Of a stretch of DNA of 64,000 nucleotides, positions 1-9,325 are shown one piece after another; the first letter of the stretch is position 1, and every line of letters begins with the position of its first letter. The translations under genes were made by a program, and so were the position numbers. The DNA is taken from assembly GCF_014836845.1 (NCBI RefSeq), contig NZ_JACSQA010000009.1:37775-101774 (forward strand). The letters run 5' to 3'. A model generated the notes under the pieces. The model did not search any database, was not told where the DNA came from, and saw nothing but the letters and a program-made list of their open reading frames with translations. The DNA is from Ureibacillus galli (GTDB lineage Bacteria > Bacillota > Bacilli > Bacillales_A > Planococcaceae).

Positions 1-618
1 AATTAAATTGGCAGCAGCAACGGTCATATCCTTTGTTTTATGGGGATAAGCAGCATGTCCACCTTTCCCTTTTAAATCGATAAAAAGTTCAGATGTATTC
101 GCAAACAATAATCCCGGACGAGTTGCCACAGTACCAACTGGATATTCAGGAGCAATATGTAATGCATAAATTTCATCTGGTAAAAGGTCTGGTCGTTCCG
201 TTTTTAACCATTCTAGCATCGGTTTAGCACCACCTGGCCCTTCTTCAGCCGGTTGGAAATATACGACGACATTGTGTTCCGGTTGATTGCTAGCAAGTGC
301 TTGAACTAATCCAAGTGTGATTGTCATATGGCAATCGTGGCCGCACGCATGCATATTACCTTCATGGACAGAGGAGTATGGTAAACCTGTTTCTTCAACG
401 ATTGGTAAACCATCAATATCAGATCGCCAACCGATTGTTTTCGTTGGATTACTTCCCTCAATTTTCACCACAATTCCTGTCTTCCAAGTAGTCACTGTTA
501 AAAAATTTTGGGGAAATTCGCTAAGCTTCTCAAGCAAATATTTTTGCGTTTTAAATTCTTTAAATCCGAGTTCTGGAATTTGATGCAATTCCCTACGGAT
601 TTGGACAAGTGTATCCAT
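1..618 (-). CDS. dapL: N-acetyldiaminopimelate deacetylase, partial (C-terminus beyond left edge)
   Basis: M20-type amidohydrolase that removes the acetyl group from N-acetyl-LL-diaminopimelate in the acetylase branch of lysine and diaminopimelate synthesis (cytoplasm). Only the first 206 codons are present; the gene runs off the left edge. The metal-binding ACGHD stretch is at about residues 91-95 and the AEEGPGG motif with the catalytic glutamates at about 124-130, as in YkuR. The ATG at 618 has an AGAAGGTG ribosome site and lies 12 bp after the dapH stop, so the two form one operon, the same order as B. subtilis ykuQ-ykuR. Confidence 0.93.
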   Translation of the reverse strand, partial: MDTLVQIRRELHQIPELGFKEFKTQKYLLEKLSEFPQNFLTVTTWKTGIVVKIEGSNPTKTIGWRSDIDGLPIVEETGLPYSSVHEGNMHACGHDCHMTITLGLVQALASNQPEHNVVVYFQPAEEGPGGAKPMLEWLKTERPDLLPDEIYALHIAPEYPVGTVATRPGLLFANTSELFIDLKGKGGHAAYPHKTKDMTVAAANLI

Positions 619-630
619 TATGACACCTTC

Positions 631-1347
631 TTAAATGTTTCTTAATGCATCAATAATTTCAGTTTTTGATTTTGTTTTTTCATCTAGTTGTTTTAATACT
701 CGTGCTGGAACTCCACCTACTACTGTATAAGGCTCCACATCGCTAATAACAATTGCACCTGCTGCTACCACAGCGCCTTTCCCTACACGTACCCCTTCTA
801 ATACAACCGCATTCGCACCGATAACAACATCATCTTCAATAATAACTGGCGTTGCGGATGGTGGTTCAATCACACCTGCTAAAACTGTTCCCGCACCAAT
901 GTGACAGTTTTTCCCTACAGTTGCACGTCCACCTAAAACAGCACCCATATCAATCATCGTTTTTTCACCGATTTCTGCCCCGATATTAATAATAGCACCC
1001 ATCATAATAACGGCATTGTCACCAATTGTTACTTGATCACGGATAATCGCACCTGGCTCAATACGAGCATTTTGATATTTTAAATCTAGTAAAGGTACAC
1101 CCGAATTACGGCGATCGTTTTCAACGACATAATCAGCGATTTTATCACCATGTTCTTTTAAAGCATTTTCAATCTCGTTCCATTCACCAAAAACGACTGC
1201 ACTATTTTCTTCACCGAATACTTTAGAATTTTCACCATATGATAAATCGGCAACACCTTCACCTTTAACGTAAACTTTTACAGGTGTTACCTTTTTAGAA
1301 TCCGAAATAAATTGAATAATTTCTTGCGCGTTTAATTTTTTTGTCAT
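631..1347 (-). CDS. dapH: 2,3,4,5-tetrahydropyridine-2,6-dicarboxylate N-acetyltransferase
   Basis: Acetylates tetrahydrodipicolinate with acetyl-CoA, the first dedicated step of the acetylase DAP/lysine branch. The 238-residue length matches YkuQ. An N-terminal alpha/beta part (about 1-90) is followed by left-handed hexapeptide repeats from about residue 95 to 210, visible as recurring I/V-G-x-x patterns ([33 protein letters not shown]). It is followed directly by dapL. The product supplies lysine, cell-wall or cortex DAP, and dipicolinate for spores. Confidence 0.95.
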   Translation of the reverse strand: MTKKLNAQEIIQFISDSKKVTPVKVYVKGEGVADLSYGENSKVFGEENSAVVFGEWNEIENALKEHGDKIADYVVENDRRNSGVPLLDLKYQNARIEPGAIIRDQVTIGDNAVIMMGAIINIGAEIGEKTMIDMGAVLGGRATVGKNCHIGAGTVLAGVIEPPSATPVIIEDDVVIGANAVVLEGVRVGKGAVVAAGAIVISDVEPYTVVGGVPARVLKQLDEKTKSKTEIIDALRNI

Positions 1348-1462
1348 TAACTTAAACTCCTATCTATGTAATTTCCATTGACATAAATTGATTGTACTAA
1401 ATTTTCAATCAAATAGCACGTATAAAAATTCATTGAACTTTATAAAGGTACGATTTTATACA

Positions 1463-2353
1463 TTATTTCGTATAATCATAAAGGCAGCTAGCATGTTCTT
1501 TGACGACATCTACAAAAGCTTCTACTTGTCTTAATTTAAATGAAGAGTCGTATCCAATAAGCCATGTATCTCTCGTTAAACCTGTATCTTTTTCATTATT
1601 CGTTAATGGAATTTTATTCACCTTTTCTTCTCCATTTAACGTAATAGACGGTAGGATGGCATATCCAATACCATTCATGGCCATTTGTTTACAAGTTTCA
1701 ATTTGATCCACAATAATTTGACGTTTCGGATTTGATGAAAAGTGTCTTTGCCACCAAAGTTGAATTTCTTGATAGTAATTGGAATCACTTTTAAATTGAA
1801 TAAATGGACGTTCTGTTGTTAAAATGTCCTCAATTTTTTCAATTTCCTTATCAACTAAGTACATCATATCTCTAAATAGATGAACTCTTTTTCCTTTCCA
1901 CTCCGCTTGCCCGCGCACAATTCCGACATGTGCTTCTCCTTCATAAAGCGCCTTTACAATTTCTGAACTCCATCCGGTAATAAGGGAAATTTTTGCATCA
2001 GGATATTGGGTTACAAAATCTTTCAATACTTTTGGAAGCCAGTTTTGACCAACAATGGAAGCACAAGCAATTTTCAATGTACCGTGGACTTTAGAGTTTA
2101 ACCCTTGTATCGTATCGAATACTTCATCCCTTCGAACAATCGATTCAATCGCATATTGGATAACTAATTCCCCTGCAGGTGTTGGCGTTAACCCTTTTTG
2201 TGAACGAATGAAAAGCTGTGCCCCCCAGTCTTTCTCAATAGATTGTAATCGTTGAGAGAGGGCAGGTTGCGTAAGAAAAAGTCTTTCTGCTGCTTTTCTC
2301 ATATTTTTTTCTTCAGCTAAAATTTTAATAATTTCTGCTTCTGTTGTTGTCAA
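1463..2353 (-). CDS. ccpC: LysR-type regulator CcpC-like (citrate-responsive, TCA genes)
   Basis: LysR-type transcription factor of 296 residues with an N-terminal winged helix-turn-helix (KAAERLFLTQPALSQRLQ, about residues 18-35) and a substrate-binding-like effector domain. In B. subtilis CcpC represses citB and citZ and responds to citrate; the sequence and its place beside dapH and darB (ykuL-ykuM-ykuQ order) support orthology. The reading frame is open to 2401, but a GGGGGAG ribosome site sits 6 bases before a TTG at 2353, giving the expected short N-terminus; I use that start. Effector specificity is inferred from the family. Confidence 0.82.
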   Translation of the reverse strand: MTTTEAEIIKILAEEKNMRKAAERLFLTQPALSQRLQSIEKDWGAQLFIRSQKGLTPTPAGELVIQYAIESIVRRDEVFDTIQGLNSKVHGTLKIACASIVGQNWLPKVLKDFVTQYPDAKISLITGWSSEIVKALYEGEAHVGIVRGQAEWKGKRVHLFRDMMYLVDKEIEKIEDILTTERPFIQFKSDSNYYQEIQLWWQRHFSSNPKRQIIVDQIETCKQMAMNGIGYAILPSITLNGEEKVNKIPLTNNEKDTGLTRDTWLIGYDSSFKLRQVEAFVDVVKEHASCLYDYTK

Positions 2354-2437
2354 TGGAAACTCCCCCAATGTTAAACGAATATAAAAAATGACAAAATCCA
2401 TTTTAATGGATTTTGTCGCTACCTTTTTTTTACTTTA

Positions 2438-2878
2438 TTAATCTACTTGATAAATATATTTTTTTAATTGTTTTAAAATGACACGACGAGTTAAAATTCC
2501 AGCAAAGGTACCTTCCTCATCTACGACACATAAAAATGCATGATTGATCACTAAATCTAAAGCTTTTTGAAATGTATCTGTGATTTTTAAAAAAGTAACG
2601 TTGTTATCCATTACATCATCAACTTTAATATTTGTAAGTTTTTCATATTCAATTCGTTCTAATCCTAAAATTGATTCTGTTATCATTTTCATGCTTAATA
2701 AACCTTGTAAACGATATTTAATATCTAATACAGGTACAGATGAATAACCTGTTTTCGTTAAAACGAGTAAAGCGTGTTCAGCACTATTCCCAATTTGTAC
2801 ATGTGCAACTTTTTCGGATGAAATAATAAAGTCACTAATTGGTGTATCTAATAATTCTCTTGTATTTGTTGAAATCAT
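2438..2878 (-). CDS. darB: CBS-domain c-di-AMP-binding protein DarB/CbpB (YkuL)
   Basis: A 146-residue protein made of two CBS motifs (about 12-65 and 80-140) and nothing else, the length and layout of B. subtilis YkuL (147 aa). In B. subtilis and Listeria the apo-protein stimulates the (p)ppGpp synthetase Rel and pyruvate carboxylase, and c-di-AMP releases it, so it links potassium/osmotic state to the stringent response. The position upstream of ccpC is conserved. It has its own AAAGGAGTAGAAGG-type ribosome site. Function is assigned by orthology. Confidence 0.85.
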   Translation of the reverse strand: MISTNTRELLDTPISDFIISSEKVAHVQIGNSAEHALLVLTKTGYSSVPVLDIKYRLQGLLSMKMITESILGLERIEYEKLTNIKVDDVMDNNVTFLKITDTFQKALDLVINHAFLCVVDEEGTFAGILTRRVILKQLKKYIYQVD

Positions 2879-3019
2879 ACCTTCTACTCCTTTTTCTGTA
2901 AGTCAACTTTCAGAACAGGGATACTACATACTATATAATATCACAATTTGTTCACAATTGACCATGATATGCAGCAAGTAATTTGGAGTAGAAGGATGTT
3001 ATTCCTAAAACTTCACATA

Positions 3020-3259
3020 CTAATATCCATAAATCGACCAGTAATAGAAGATCATAATTCCAGCAAATAAACCAAAAATTAAATACATAATTATAATCGG
3101 GTTCATTGCTACTGGATGCTCTTTGACCATCTTATTGATTGGTGTATCTGTAGCTGATGCACGTTGTCTCGATTTTTTCATAACGCCCGCCGTTAAATAA
3201 TAGGATACTGCGATGATTAATACAACTGTAATGATCATCGGAATTGTCCACATGCCCAT
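3020..3259 (-). CDS. Small two-helix membrane protein of unknown function
   Basis: 79 residues with a hydrophobic segment at about 6-25, a basic and polar linker (KKSRQRASATDTPINKMVKEHP) and a second hydrophobic segment at about 53-76. The ATG at 3259 is preceded by TAGGAGGTGTAATGT, a strong ribosome site. It stands alone between darB and fadH, both also on the minus strand. I do not recognise the family; membrane location is predicted from hydrophobicity only. Confidence 0.7.
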   Translation of the reverse strand: MGMWTIPMIITVVLIIAVSYYLTAGVMKKSRQRASATDTPINKMVKEHPVAMNPIIIMYLIFGLFAGIMIFYYWSIYGY

Positions 3260-3405
3260 ACATTACACCTCCTAATGTTTAGTATTGAAAGTGTACTTAG
3301 TATGAGTCGACGGTGCTTTGTTTTATTCTTTTAGAAAAAAGAAGTTCTTTAATTCATTTTTTCAAAGGAAATCTATCTAGTTTTGATTCACTTTACTAAT
3401 TACTA

Positions 3406-4173
3406 CTAAAAAGGATATTGGTTTAACCACTGTCCTCCGTCTAAAGTGACACATTCACCATTCATATAAGAAGCTTTCTCGGACATAATAAATGTAGCTA
3501 ATTCTGCTATTTCTTCTGGCGTCCCCAGTCTCTTTAATGGAACAGAATGAACCGTTCGTTTTGCTTGCTCTTCCGATTCCCAAAGTTTCCCTGCTCCACC
3601 TGTTCTCTCAATTGGCCCTGGTGCAATGGCATTGACACGAATTCCATATTTATGTCCCCATTCAACTGCAAGGGAGCGTGTTAATGATAAAACACCTGCT
3701 TTTGCAGCTGCTGAATGAATAACTCCTGCACCAGCCCCCCAAGCATAAGTAGCAACCATATTTAAAATTTTCCCTTTAATTCCTTGTTCAATCCAATACT
3801 TGCCTACTTCGGATGTACAGTAAAAAGTACCGTTTAATACAATATCTATTACCGCTTTCCAACCATTTGGCGATAAATTTTCAGCAGCTACGATAAAGTT
3901 TCCTGCTGCATTATTGACTAAACCATCAATTTTTCCAAAGCGTTCGATTGCAAATTGAACCATTCCTTTTACATGCTCAATTTGTCGAACATCCATTTGG
4001 AATGTCTCTATCGTTGAACCATAGGATAAAATTTCTTTTTTTGCGTTTTCCAGACGTTCTAAATCCCGTCCAGTTATCACAACATTAGCCCCTTCTTGCA
4101 CAAATTGTTTTGCCATAGCTAGTCCCATTCCACTAGAACCACCTGTAATAATATAAGTCTCTTTATTTAACAT
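3406..4173 (-). CDS. fadH: 2,4-dienoyl-CoA reductase-like short-chain dehydrogenase (YkuF/FadH)
   Basis: SDR-fold oxidoreductase of 255 residues. The nucleotide-binding TGGSSGMG is at about residues 10-17, NNAAGN at about 88-93, and the C-terminal [10 protein letters not shown] plus the final DGGQWL are typical of the DECR/FadH subgroup used in degradation of unsaturated fatty acids. The catalytic Tyr-x-x-x-Lys is replaced by HSAAAKAG, as in DECR-type enzymes where the usual Tyr is not kept. The frame is open to 4245; the ATG at 4173 is chosen because GGGGGATG lies just upstream and the length then matches YkuF (254 aa). Confidence 0.85.
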   Translation of the reverse strand: MLNKETYIITGGSSGMGLAMAKQFVQEGANVVITGRDLERLENAKKEILSYGSTIETFQMDVRQIEHVKGMVQFAIERFGKIDGLVNNAAGNFIVAAENLSPNGWKAVIDIVLNGTFYCTSEVGKYWIEQGIKGKILNMVATYAWGAGAGVIHSAAAKAGVLSLTRSLAVEWGHKYGIRVNAIAPGPIERTGGAGKLWESEEQAKRTVHSVPLKRLGTPEEIAELATFIMSEKASYMNGECVTLDGGQWLNQYPF

Positions 4174-4337
4174 ACACACATCCCCCATTCCCAAAATGAA
4201 TAACCATTCACTTCCAATTTTACTATAAAGATAGTCGAATGTCATTCAATTATCAGAATATATAGAAAAACATTTTCTCTCAATACAAAAAAACCAACAA
4301 ATTTTTACAGATAAAATTTGTTGGTTTGTTCAATTTA

Positions 4338-6500
4338 TTAATCTTCTACAATAACAGAACTCATTGCCTCTAACAAAAAGTGTTCTTGCGAATTGAGCTT
4401 GGCACGATTATTACTAATTTCTTTATAATGATATTCGCCATTTGCATCTTGAATCCGTGCCTTTTCAGTATCCGCCATTTGTGTTATAAAAATTTCCATT
4501 ACACGTTGTTTAATATCTTCAGAATATATCGGGAATAAAATTTCTACCCTTTTCACCATATTGCGTGTCATCATATCAGCAGAAGATAAGAAAACTTTAT
4601 TTTCCCCGTTATGATGGAACCAAAAAATTCTAGAATGTTCTAAAAATCGTCCGACAATACTCGTTACATTTATATTTTCGCTAATACCTGGGATACCCGG
4701 CCGTAAACAACATATTCCTCTTATAATAAGCTCTATCTTTACCCCTTTAATCGATGCTTCATACATTTTCATGATTAGCTCTTTATCTGTTAATGAATTC
4801 ATTTTAGCACGGATAAAACCATTCCCATGCTCTTGATGCATCCGTATTTCTTCGTCGATTAATCGAATAAATTCATCGCGGATGTCAAAAGGAGCTACAA
4901 CTAAATGATGATATTTTGGCTTTTCTGTATAGCCACTTAAATAATTGAAAAAGTTTGTTGCATCAATTCCGAACTCTTTATCAGTCGTTATAATGCCCAT
5001 ATCTGTATAGATTTTGGCAGTAGCGTCATTATAATTTCCTGTTCCTAAATGGACGAAGCGCTCAATTTTCCCATGTTTTCTCCTAACAACAAGGGTAATT
5101 TTCGAATGGGTTTTTAAATTGTTTACCCCGTAAATAACAAGACATCCAGCTTGCTCAAGCTCTTTAGCCCAATGTACATTGTTTTCCTCATCAAATCGGG
5201 CCTTTAATTCTACTAGAACGGTCACTTGTTTACCATTTTCTGCTGCTTGCTTTAATGCTGTTATAATAGGAGAATTACCGCTTACTCGGTACAAAGTTTG
5301 TTTAATTGCTAATACTGTTGGATCGACAGCTGCATCCGTTATAAACTCCACAATTGGTTCAAAGGATTCATAAGGGTGATGGAAGAATATATCTTGCGTT
5401 AACGCTTTTTCAAATATATCTTCATCAGAATTCAAATCCTTCGGTCGTTGTGGAATAAAGCTTTCATATTCCAAATGTTCAAGACTAAAAGATATTTTTT
5501 TCACAAAACTGAATAAAAAAGTTAAATCTAATGGTCCGTCTATTTTAAATACATCCGATTCTTCAATTTCAAACTCTTCTAATAAATAGTCGAGCACTTC
5601 ATCACTCATCTCGCCGTCCCGTACTTCCAAACGGCTACCGACGCCCCACTTTCTTTTTTTCAACTCTTTTTCTATTTCAACGAGTAAATCTTGTGCCCCC
5701 TCTTCATGAATAGTTAAATCGGCATTTCTCGTTAAACGGAAAGCTTGGGCTGATTTCACTTTATATCCATAAAACAATTGATCAATATGACTTGTAATGA
5801 CGTCTTCTAACAGCACAAATACCTTTTCATCATTTTCACTTGGTACCTCGATAAAGCGATCTAATACCGAAGGTACTTGAACGATCGCAACTTTTTCGTT
5901 ATCATCACTAATACCATTTTCCTCCAACATGACAAGCAAGTTTAACGTTCTTCCAAGTAAGGTTGGGAACGGTCGATACGCATCTACTGCAACTGGAGTT
6001 AAAACCGGAAAAATCGTTTCTTCAAATAGCTCGTTTACATATTGTTTTTGTTTTTCATTTAATAATTTAAAATCGGAAATATATACCCCTTCTTGAGGTA
6101 ATAAATCGTAAATTAAATGACGGAGTACTTCCATTTGCCTCTTTACGAGCGCTTGTGTTCTTTTCGCAATTTTCGTTAGCTGTTCTTTTGGAGTAAGACC
6201 GGATTTGTTTTCAGGTTTATGAAAACCTGCCCTTACTTGATCTTGTAAACCTGCTACACGAACCATAAAAAATTCATCTAAATTGGAGCTAAAAATAGCT
6301 AAAAATTTTAACCGTTCAAGTAATGGGTTTTGTATATCTTCTGCTTCTTCTAAAACACGTTCATTAAACGCTAACCAGCTTAACTCACGGTTATTATAAT
6401 AATGTGGCTTTGCTATCTCTTCTAACATCCGCTCATAGGAAGTGGCCTCTTCCACATCTGTTCCGCGAGGCATCTCCAATTGGAAATCTTTCGTCATCAC
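4338..6500 (-). CDS. ppk1: Polyphosphate kinase 1
   Basis: Makes inorganic polyphosphate reversibly from ATP. The 720-residue protein shows the PPK N domain (YYNNRELSWLAFNERVLEEA, about 34-53), middle domain and two phospholipase-D-like C-terminal domains. Both histidines used for autophosphorylation are present, one in THSK and one in VHLGTGNYND. The start is GTG 6500 or the adjacent ATG 6497 after AAGGGTGAAAT. The ppx stop TGA overlaps these start codons, so translation of ppx and ppk is probably coupled. A weak A/T-rich hairpin follows the stop. Confidence 0.96.
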   Translation of the reverse strand: MMTKDFQLEMPRGTDVEEATSYERMLEEIAKPHYYNNRELSWLAFNERVLEEAEDIQNPLLERLKFLAIFSSNLDEFFMVRVAGLQDQVRAGFHKPENKSGLTPKEQLTKIAKRTQALVKRQMEVLRHLIYDLLPQEGVYISDFKLLNEKQKQYVNELFEETIFPVLTPVAVDAYRPFPTLLGRTLNLLVMLEENGISDDNEKVAIVQVPSVLDRFIEVPSENDEKVFVLLEDVITSHIDQLFYGYKVKSAQAFRLTRNADLTIHEEGAQDLLVEIEKELKKRKWGVGSRLEVRDGEMSDEVLDYLLEEFEIEESDVFKIDGPLDLTFLFSFVKKISFSLEHLEYESFIPQRPKDLNSDEDIFEKALTQDIFFHHPYESFEPIVEFITDAAVDPTVLAIKQTLYRVSGNSPIITALKQAAENGKQVTVLVELKARFDEENNVHWAKELEQAGCLVIYGVNNLKTHSKITLVVRRKHGKIERFVHLGTGNYNDATAKIYTDMGIITTDKEFGIDATNFFNYLSGYTEKPKYHHLVVAPFDIRDEFIRLIDEEIRMHQEHGNGFIRAKMNSLTDKELIMKMYEASIKGVKIELIIRGICCLRPGIPGISENINVTSIVGRFLEHSRIFWFHHNGENKVFLSSADMMTRNMVKRVEILFPIYSEDIKQRVMEIFITQMADTEKARIQDANGEYHYKEISNNRAKLNSQEHFLLEAMSSVIVED

Positions 6501-8068
6501 ATTTCACCCTTTTTATAAAAATGAATTTTCACCGGTTTCTTGAAAACACGTTCAATATGCTTTTTTTGTCGGTCAGACTGATATACTTCCGTCATCGGAT
6601 CACGATTTACCAATATTAATACATGAATGGTATCATCCACTTTTTTCAATTCAATTGATTGAACAATATTCCGTTTTGTTACATTTAAAGAATAAATAAA
6701 TTTTAAAATGGCACCATAGTCTTTTAATACTTTCATTTCCTCTTTAGTTAACCAAGAGGAAAATGGTGATGCAAATCTTCTAAAATAATCTTTATTTTTA
6801 TATGAAGCCATTAATGCAAGTTTAACTCGATCAAGATGATTCAAGCCTGCAATTGATTGGTTAGCTAGTAAATAAAACGTATGCTGATTGGATGAATCTT
6901 GCTCAATATAATCGCCAATGGCATAAACTGGAGCTGCTTTTTTTATTAATTGTAAATGATAATCATTAAAAGTTAATAAATTTAACCGACAACTTTCCTT
7001 ATAAAATTGTTCTGTTATCAGTTGTAGAAATCGACACTCCTCTTCAGAACGACCATACCGATAGATAAGCCTTTTCGCATTATGTTCATATACTTGATAT
7101 TTATCATAAGCTGATGGGTCATCTTGAAGTACTCGATTAATCATAATGCCTTCCCGCAAACCTTTTTTACTTATTTGAAAGGATGGTGCATTGACAACGA
7201 ACAATAAAACTTGGAAAACTTCCAACGCAACTCCAATAATATCTGCACGATCAGAAGATAATCCATCCAATTGTTTTAATTGTTCAAAACTCATTCTTTC
7301 AATATAGTTAACAAGACTCGTTAATTCAGCGCGTTTTAATTCATATTGATGTACCCCCGAAATAGGGTAATTAATGAGTTGTTGATGAATTTGGGCAACA
7401 TTTCGAGCACTACCACCAATTCCAATGACAGGTAAATCTATCTGTTGAATCCAATTTAATTGTTGGAACTGATCCATTACAAATTGACGTAACAATTTTT
7501 TTTCTTCTATATTCATGATGTCGCCTGAAACGAATTTTTGTTTTAATGAAACAGTTCCAAAGGGAAAACTAAATGCTTTTATTATTTTCTTATTTTCAAA
7601 TAATGTAATTTCTGTTGAACCGCCACCAATATCGATTGTGACAGCTGAAGGGGTGTCCATTGTATGGGCAACGGCTAAAAAGCCAAAATAAGCTTCCTCT
7701 TCCTCTGTAAGTAATTCAATTTTCAGAGCTGTTTCTTTTTCTATATAACGAATAATCATTTGATTGTTTTTTGCTTGGCGGATGGCTGCAGTTGCTGTTA
7801 TTTTAATGTCCATAACGTCGAAATCACTCATAATTTCTTTAAATGTTTTCAACGTATTTACTAATAATTGAATTCCTTGCTCAGACATATCACCATTCGG
7901 CTGAATATATGTACGTAATCTAGCAACTGTTTTAAAATTTCCTAGTTCTCGTAAGCCTTCTAAATGGTTATATTCATAAACAACTAGACGTATCGTATTT
8001 GATCCAATATCGATAATCGCTGTTTTTAATCTATCCATAGGTATCACATCTCTTTCAACATTAATCAA
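6497..8068 (-). CDS. ppx: Exopolyphosphatase (Ppx/GppA family)
   Basis: Hydrolyses polyphosphate from its ends, and in some relatives pppGpp. The ASKHA-fold phosphate loops DIGSNTIRLVVYE (about 17-29) and DIGGGSTEI (about 143-151) and a C-terminal HD-like helical domain are visible; 523 residues is usual for Ppx. A TTG at 8068 has AGAGAGG five bases upstream; an in-frame ATG at 8038 is the alternative. It is the first gene of the ppx-ppk pair, so synthesis and breakdown of polyphosphate are encoded together. Confidence 0.93.
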   Translation of the reverse strand: MINVERDVIPMDRLKTAIIDIGSNTIRLVVYEYNHLEGLRELGNFKTVARLRTYIQPNGDMSEQGIQLLVNTLKTFKEIMSDFDVMDIKITATAAIRQAKNNQMIIRYIEKETALKIELLTEEEEAYFGFLAVAHTMDTPSAVTIDIGGGSTEITLFENKKIIKAFSFPFGTVSLKQKFVSGDIMNIEEKKLLRQFVMDQFQQLNWIQQIDLPVIGIGGSARNVAQIHQQLINYPISGVHQYELKRAELTSLVNYIERMSFEQLKQLDGLSSDRADIIGVALEVFQVLLFVVNAPSFQISKKGLREGIMINRVLQDDPSAYDKYQVYEHNAKRLIYRYGRSEEECRFLQLITEQFYKESCRLNLLTFNDYHLQLIKKAAPVYAIGDYIEQDSSNQHTFYLLANQSIAGLNHLDRVKLALMASYKNKDYFRRFASPFSSWLTKEEMKVLKDYGAILKFIYSLNVTKRNIVQSIELKKVDDTIHVLILVNRDPMTEVYQSDRQKKHIERVFKKPVKIHFYKKGEM

Positions 8069-8251
8069 TTTTACCTCTCTTTTCAGAATGGTTGAATTAG
8101 TCAGACTTTAAACGGTGAAAAACACCATTTCGTCTATTTTAATTTATATTAATTCGTCTACTAACTTGTAAAATGACCAATATTAGAGAAGTAGACTATT
8201 ACTAATTTTCATTAGTTTACCATAACCAAGAAAAGGAGATTAAAAAGATAA

Positions 8252-8282
8252 CGGCCGGAAACTTATTTAAAGTATCCGACCG
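8252..8282 (-). terminator. Terminator after cheV
   Basis: GC-rich imperfect 13-bp inverted repeat (CGGTCGGATACTT with AAGTTTCCGGCCG, two mismatches), followed on the minus strand by ATCTTTTTAATC. It lies 42 bp after the cheV stop. Confidence 0.75.
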
Positions 8283-8323
8283 CGGAAAGGAAATATATAA
8301 TTTAAGGATACCTATTCTAGCCT

Positions 8324-9226
8324 TTATAGAATTAGTTCATCTACTTTTAAGATAAGCTCTGCTATCTCCGGTTTACTAATTTGCTCGTCAGCTCCAACTG
8401 CTTCGCCTTTATGACGAAGATCATTTGTAATTAAACTTGAGAAAATGATCACAGGCAATTTCCCCAGTTCCGAATGGGATTTTATTTTTTTAGTAAAATG
8501 ATGACCATCCATTTGAGGCATTTCAATATCTGTAATAACTAATTGGACATGTTCCTCAATGGCACGATTTGTTTCAGTTAACGTTTCTAAATAGTCATAT
8601 GCATCTTGGCCATTTTCGAAAAACTCTAAATTTACATAACCTGCTTCATTCATCGTATCATGTAATAGTTTTCTTAATAGCGGTGAATCTTCCGCAATGA
8701 TAATTTTTTTCTCTGAACGATCACGCTTACCAAGCTTTCTTACAGAATTTACATTGATACCAGATTCCGGATTGATATCCACCATTATCTTTTCAAAATC
8801 TAATAATAGAATCATCGAATCATTTTGCTTAATAACCCCTATTACTTGTGACGAACCTCCTTGATACATATCGGAAGGTTTCTCAATAGCATTCCAGGAT
8901 ATACGATGAATTTGTGTAACATTATCCACATGGAAAACAACCTTTTGCTTATTAAATTCTGCAACAATATATTTTTGTTGAGAACTATAAGAAGCATTGG
9001 AAATCCCTAGAACTTTTAACATATCTACAACAGGTAAAACTTCACCTCGTAATTGTATAATTCCTTCAACATGTGGATGGGCATGTGGAATAAACGTAAC
9101 TGGAATAGGCTGAATAATTTCTTTAACTTTTATAACGTTTATACAAAATTTATTGCTCGCCACTTCAAATTCAACTATTTCTAGTTCATTAGTACCACTT
9201 TCTAATAAAATCCCTTTTTGTTCCAA
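8324..9226 (-). CDS. cheV: Chemotaxis coupling/receiver protein CheV
   Basis: Fusion of a CheW-like coupling domain (about residues 15-155) with a CheY-like receiver (about 172-300), the CheV arrangement. The receiver carries the acidic pocket (IIIAEDS), the phospho-acceptor Asp in VITDIEMPQMDG and the conserved Lys in SKPE. CheV couples chemoreceptors to CheA and helps adaptation in B. subtilis. The start is TTG at 9226, eight to nine bases after AAAGGGG. The gene is monocistronic and implies that the organism is motile. Confidence 0.95.
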   Translation of the reverse strand: MEQKGILLESGTNELEIVEFEVASNKFCINVIKVKEIIQPIPVTFIPHAHPHVEGIIQLRGEVLPVVDMLKVLGISNASYSSQQKYIVAEFNKQKVVFHVDNVTQIHRISWNAIEKPSDMYQGGSSQVIGVIKQNDSMILLLDFEKIMVDINPESGINVNSVRKLGKRDRSEKKIIIAEDSPLLRKLLHDTMNEAGYVNLEFFENGQDAYDYLETLTETNRAIEEHVQLVITDIEMPQMDGHHFTKKIKSHSELGKLPVIIFSSLITNDLRHKGEAVGADEQISKPEIAELILKVDELIL

Positions 9227-9325
9227 AATATTTTGCCCCTTTCCCTACTACGATATAACTATTAAATCGTAATGGTAAAAACCATCTATTTATAAATAGA
9301 TTGTATCATAGGGAAGCCTTTTCTC

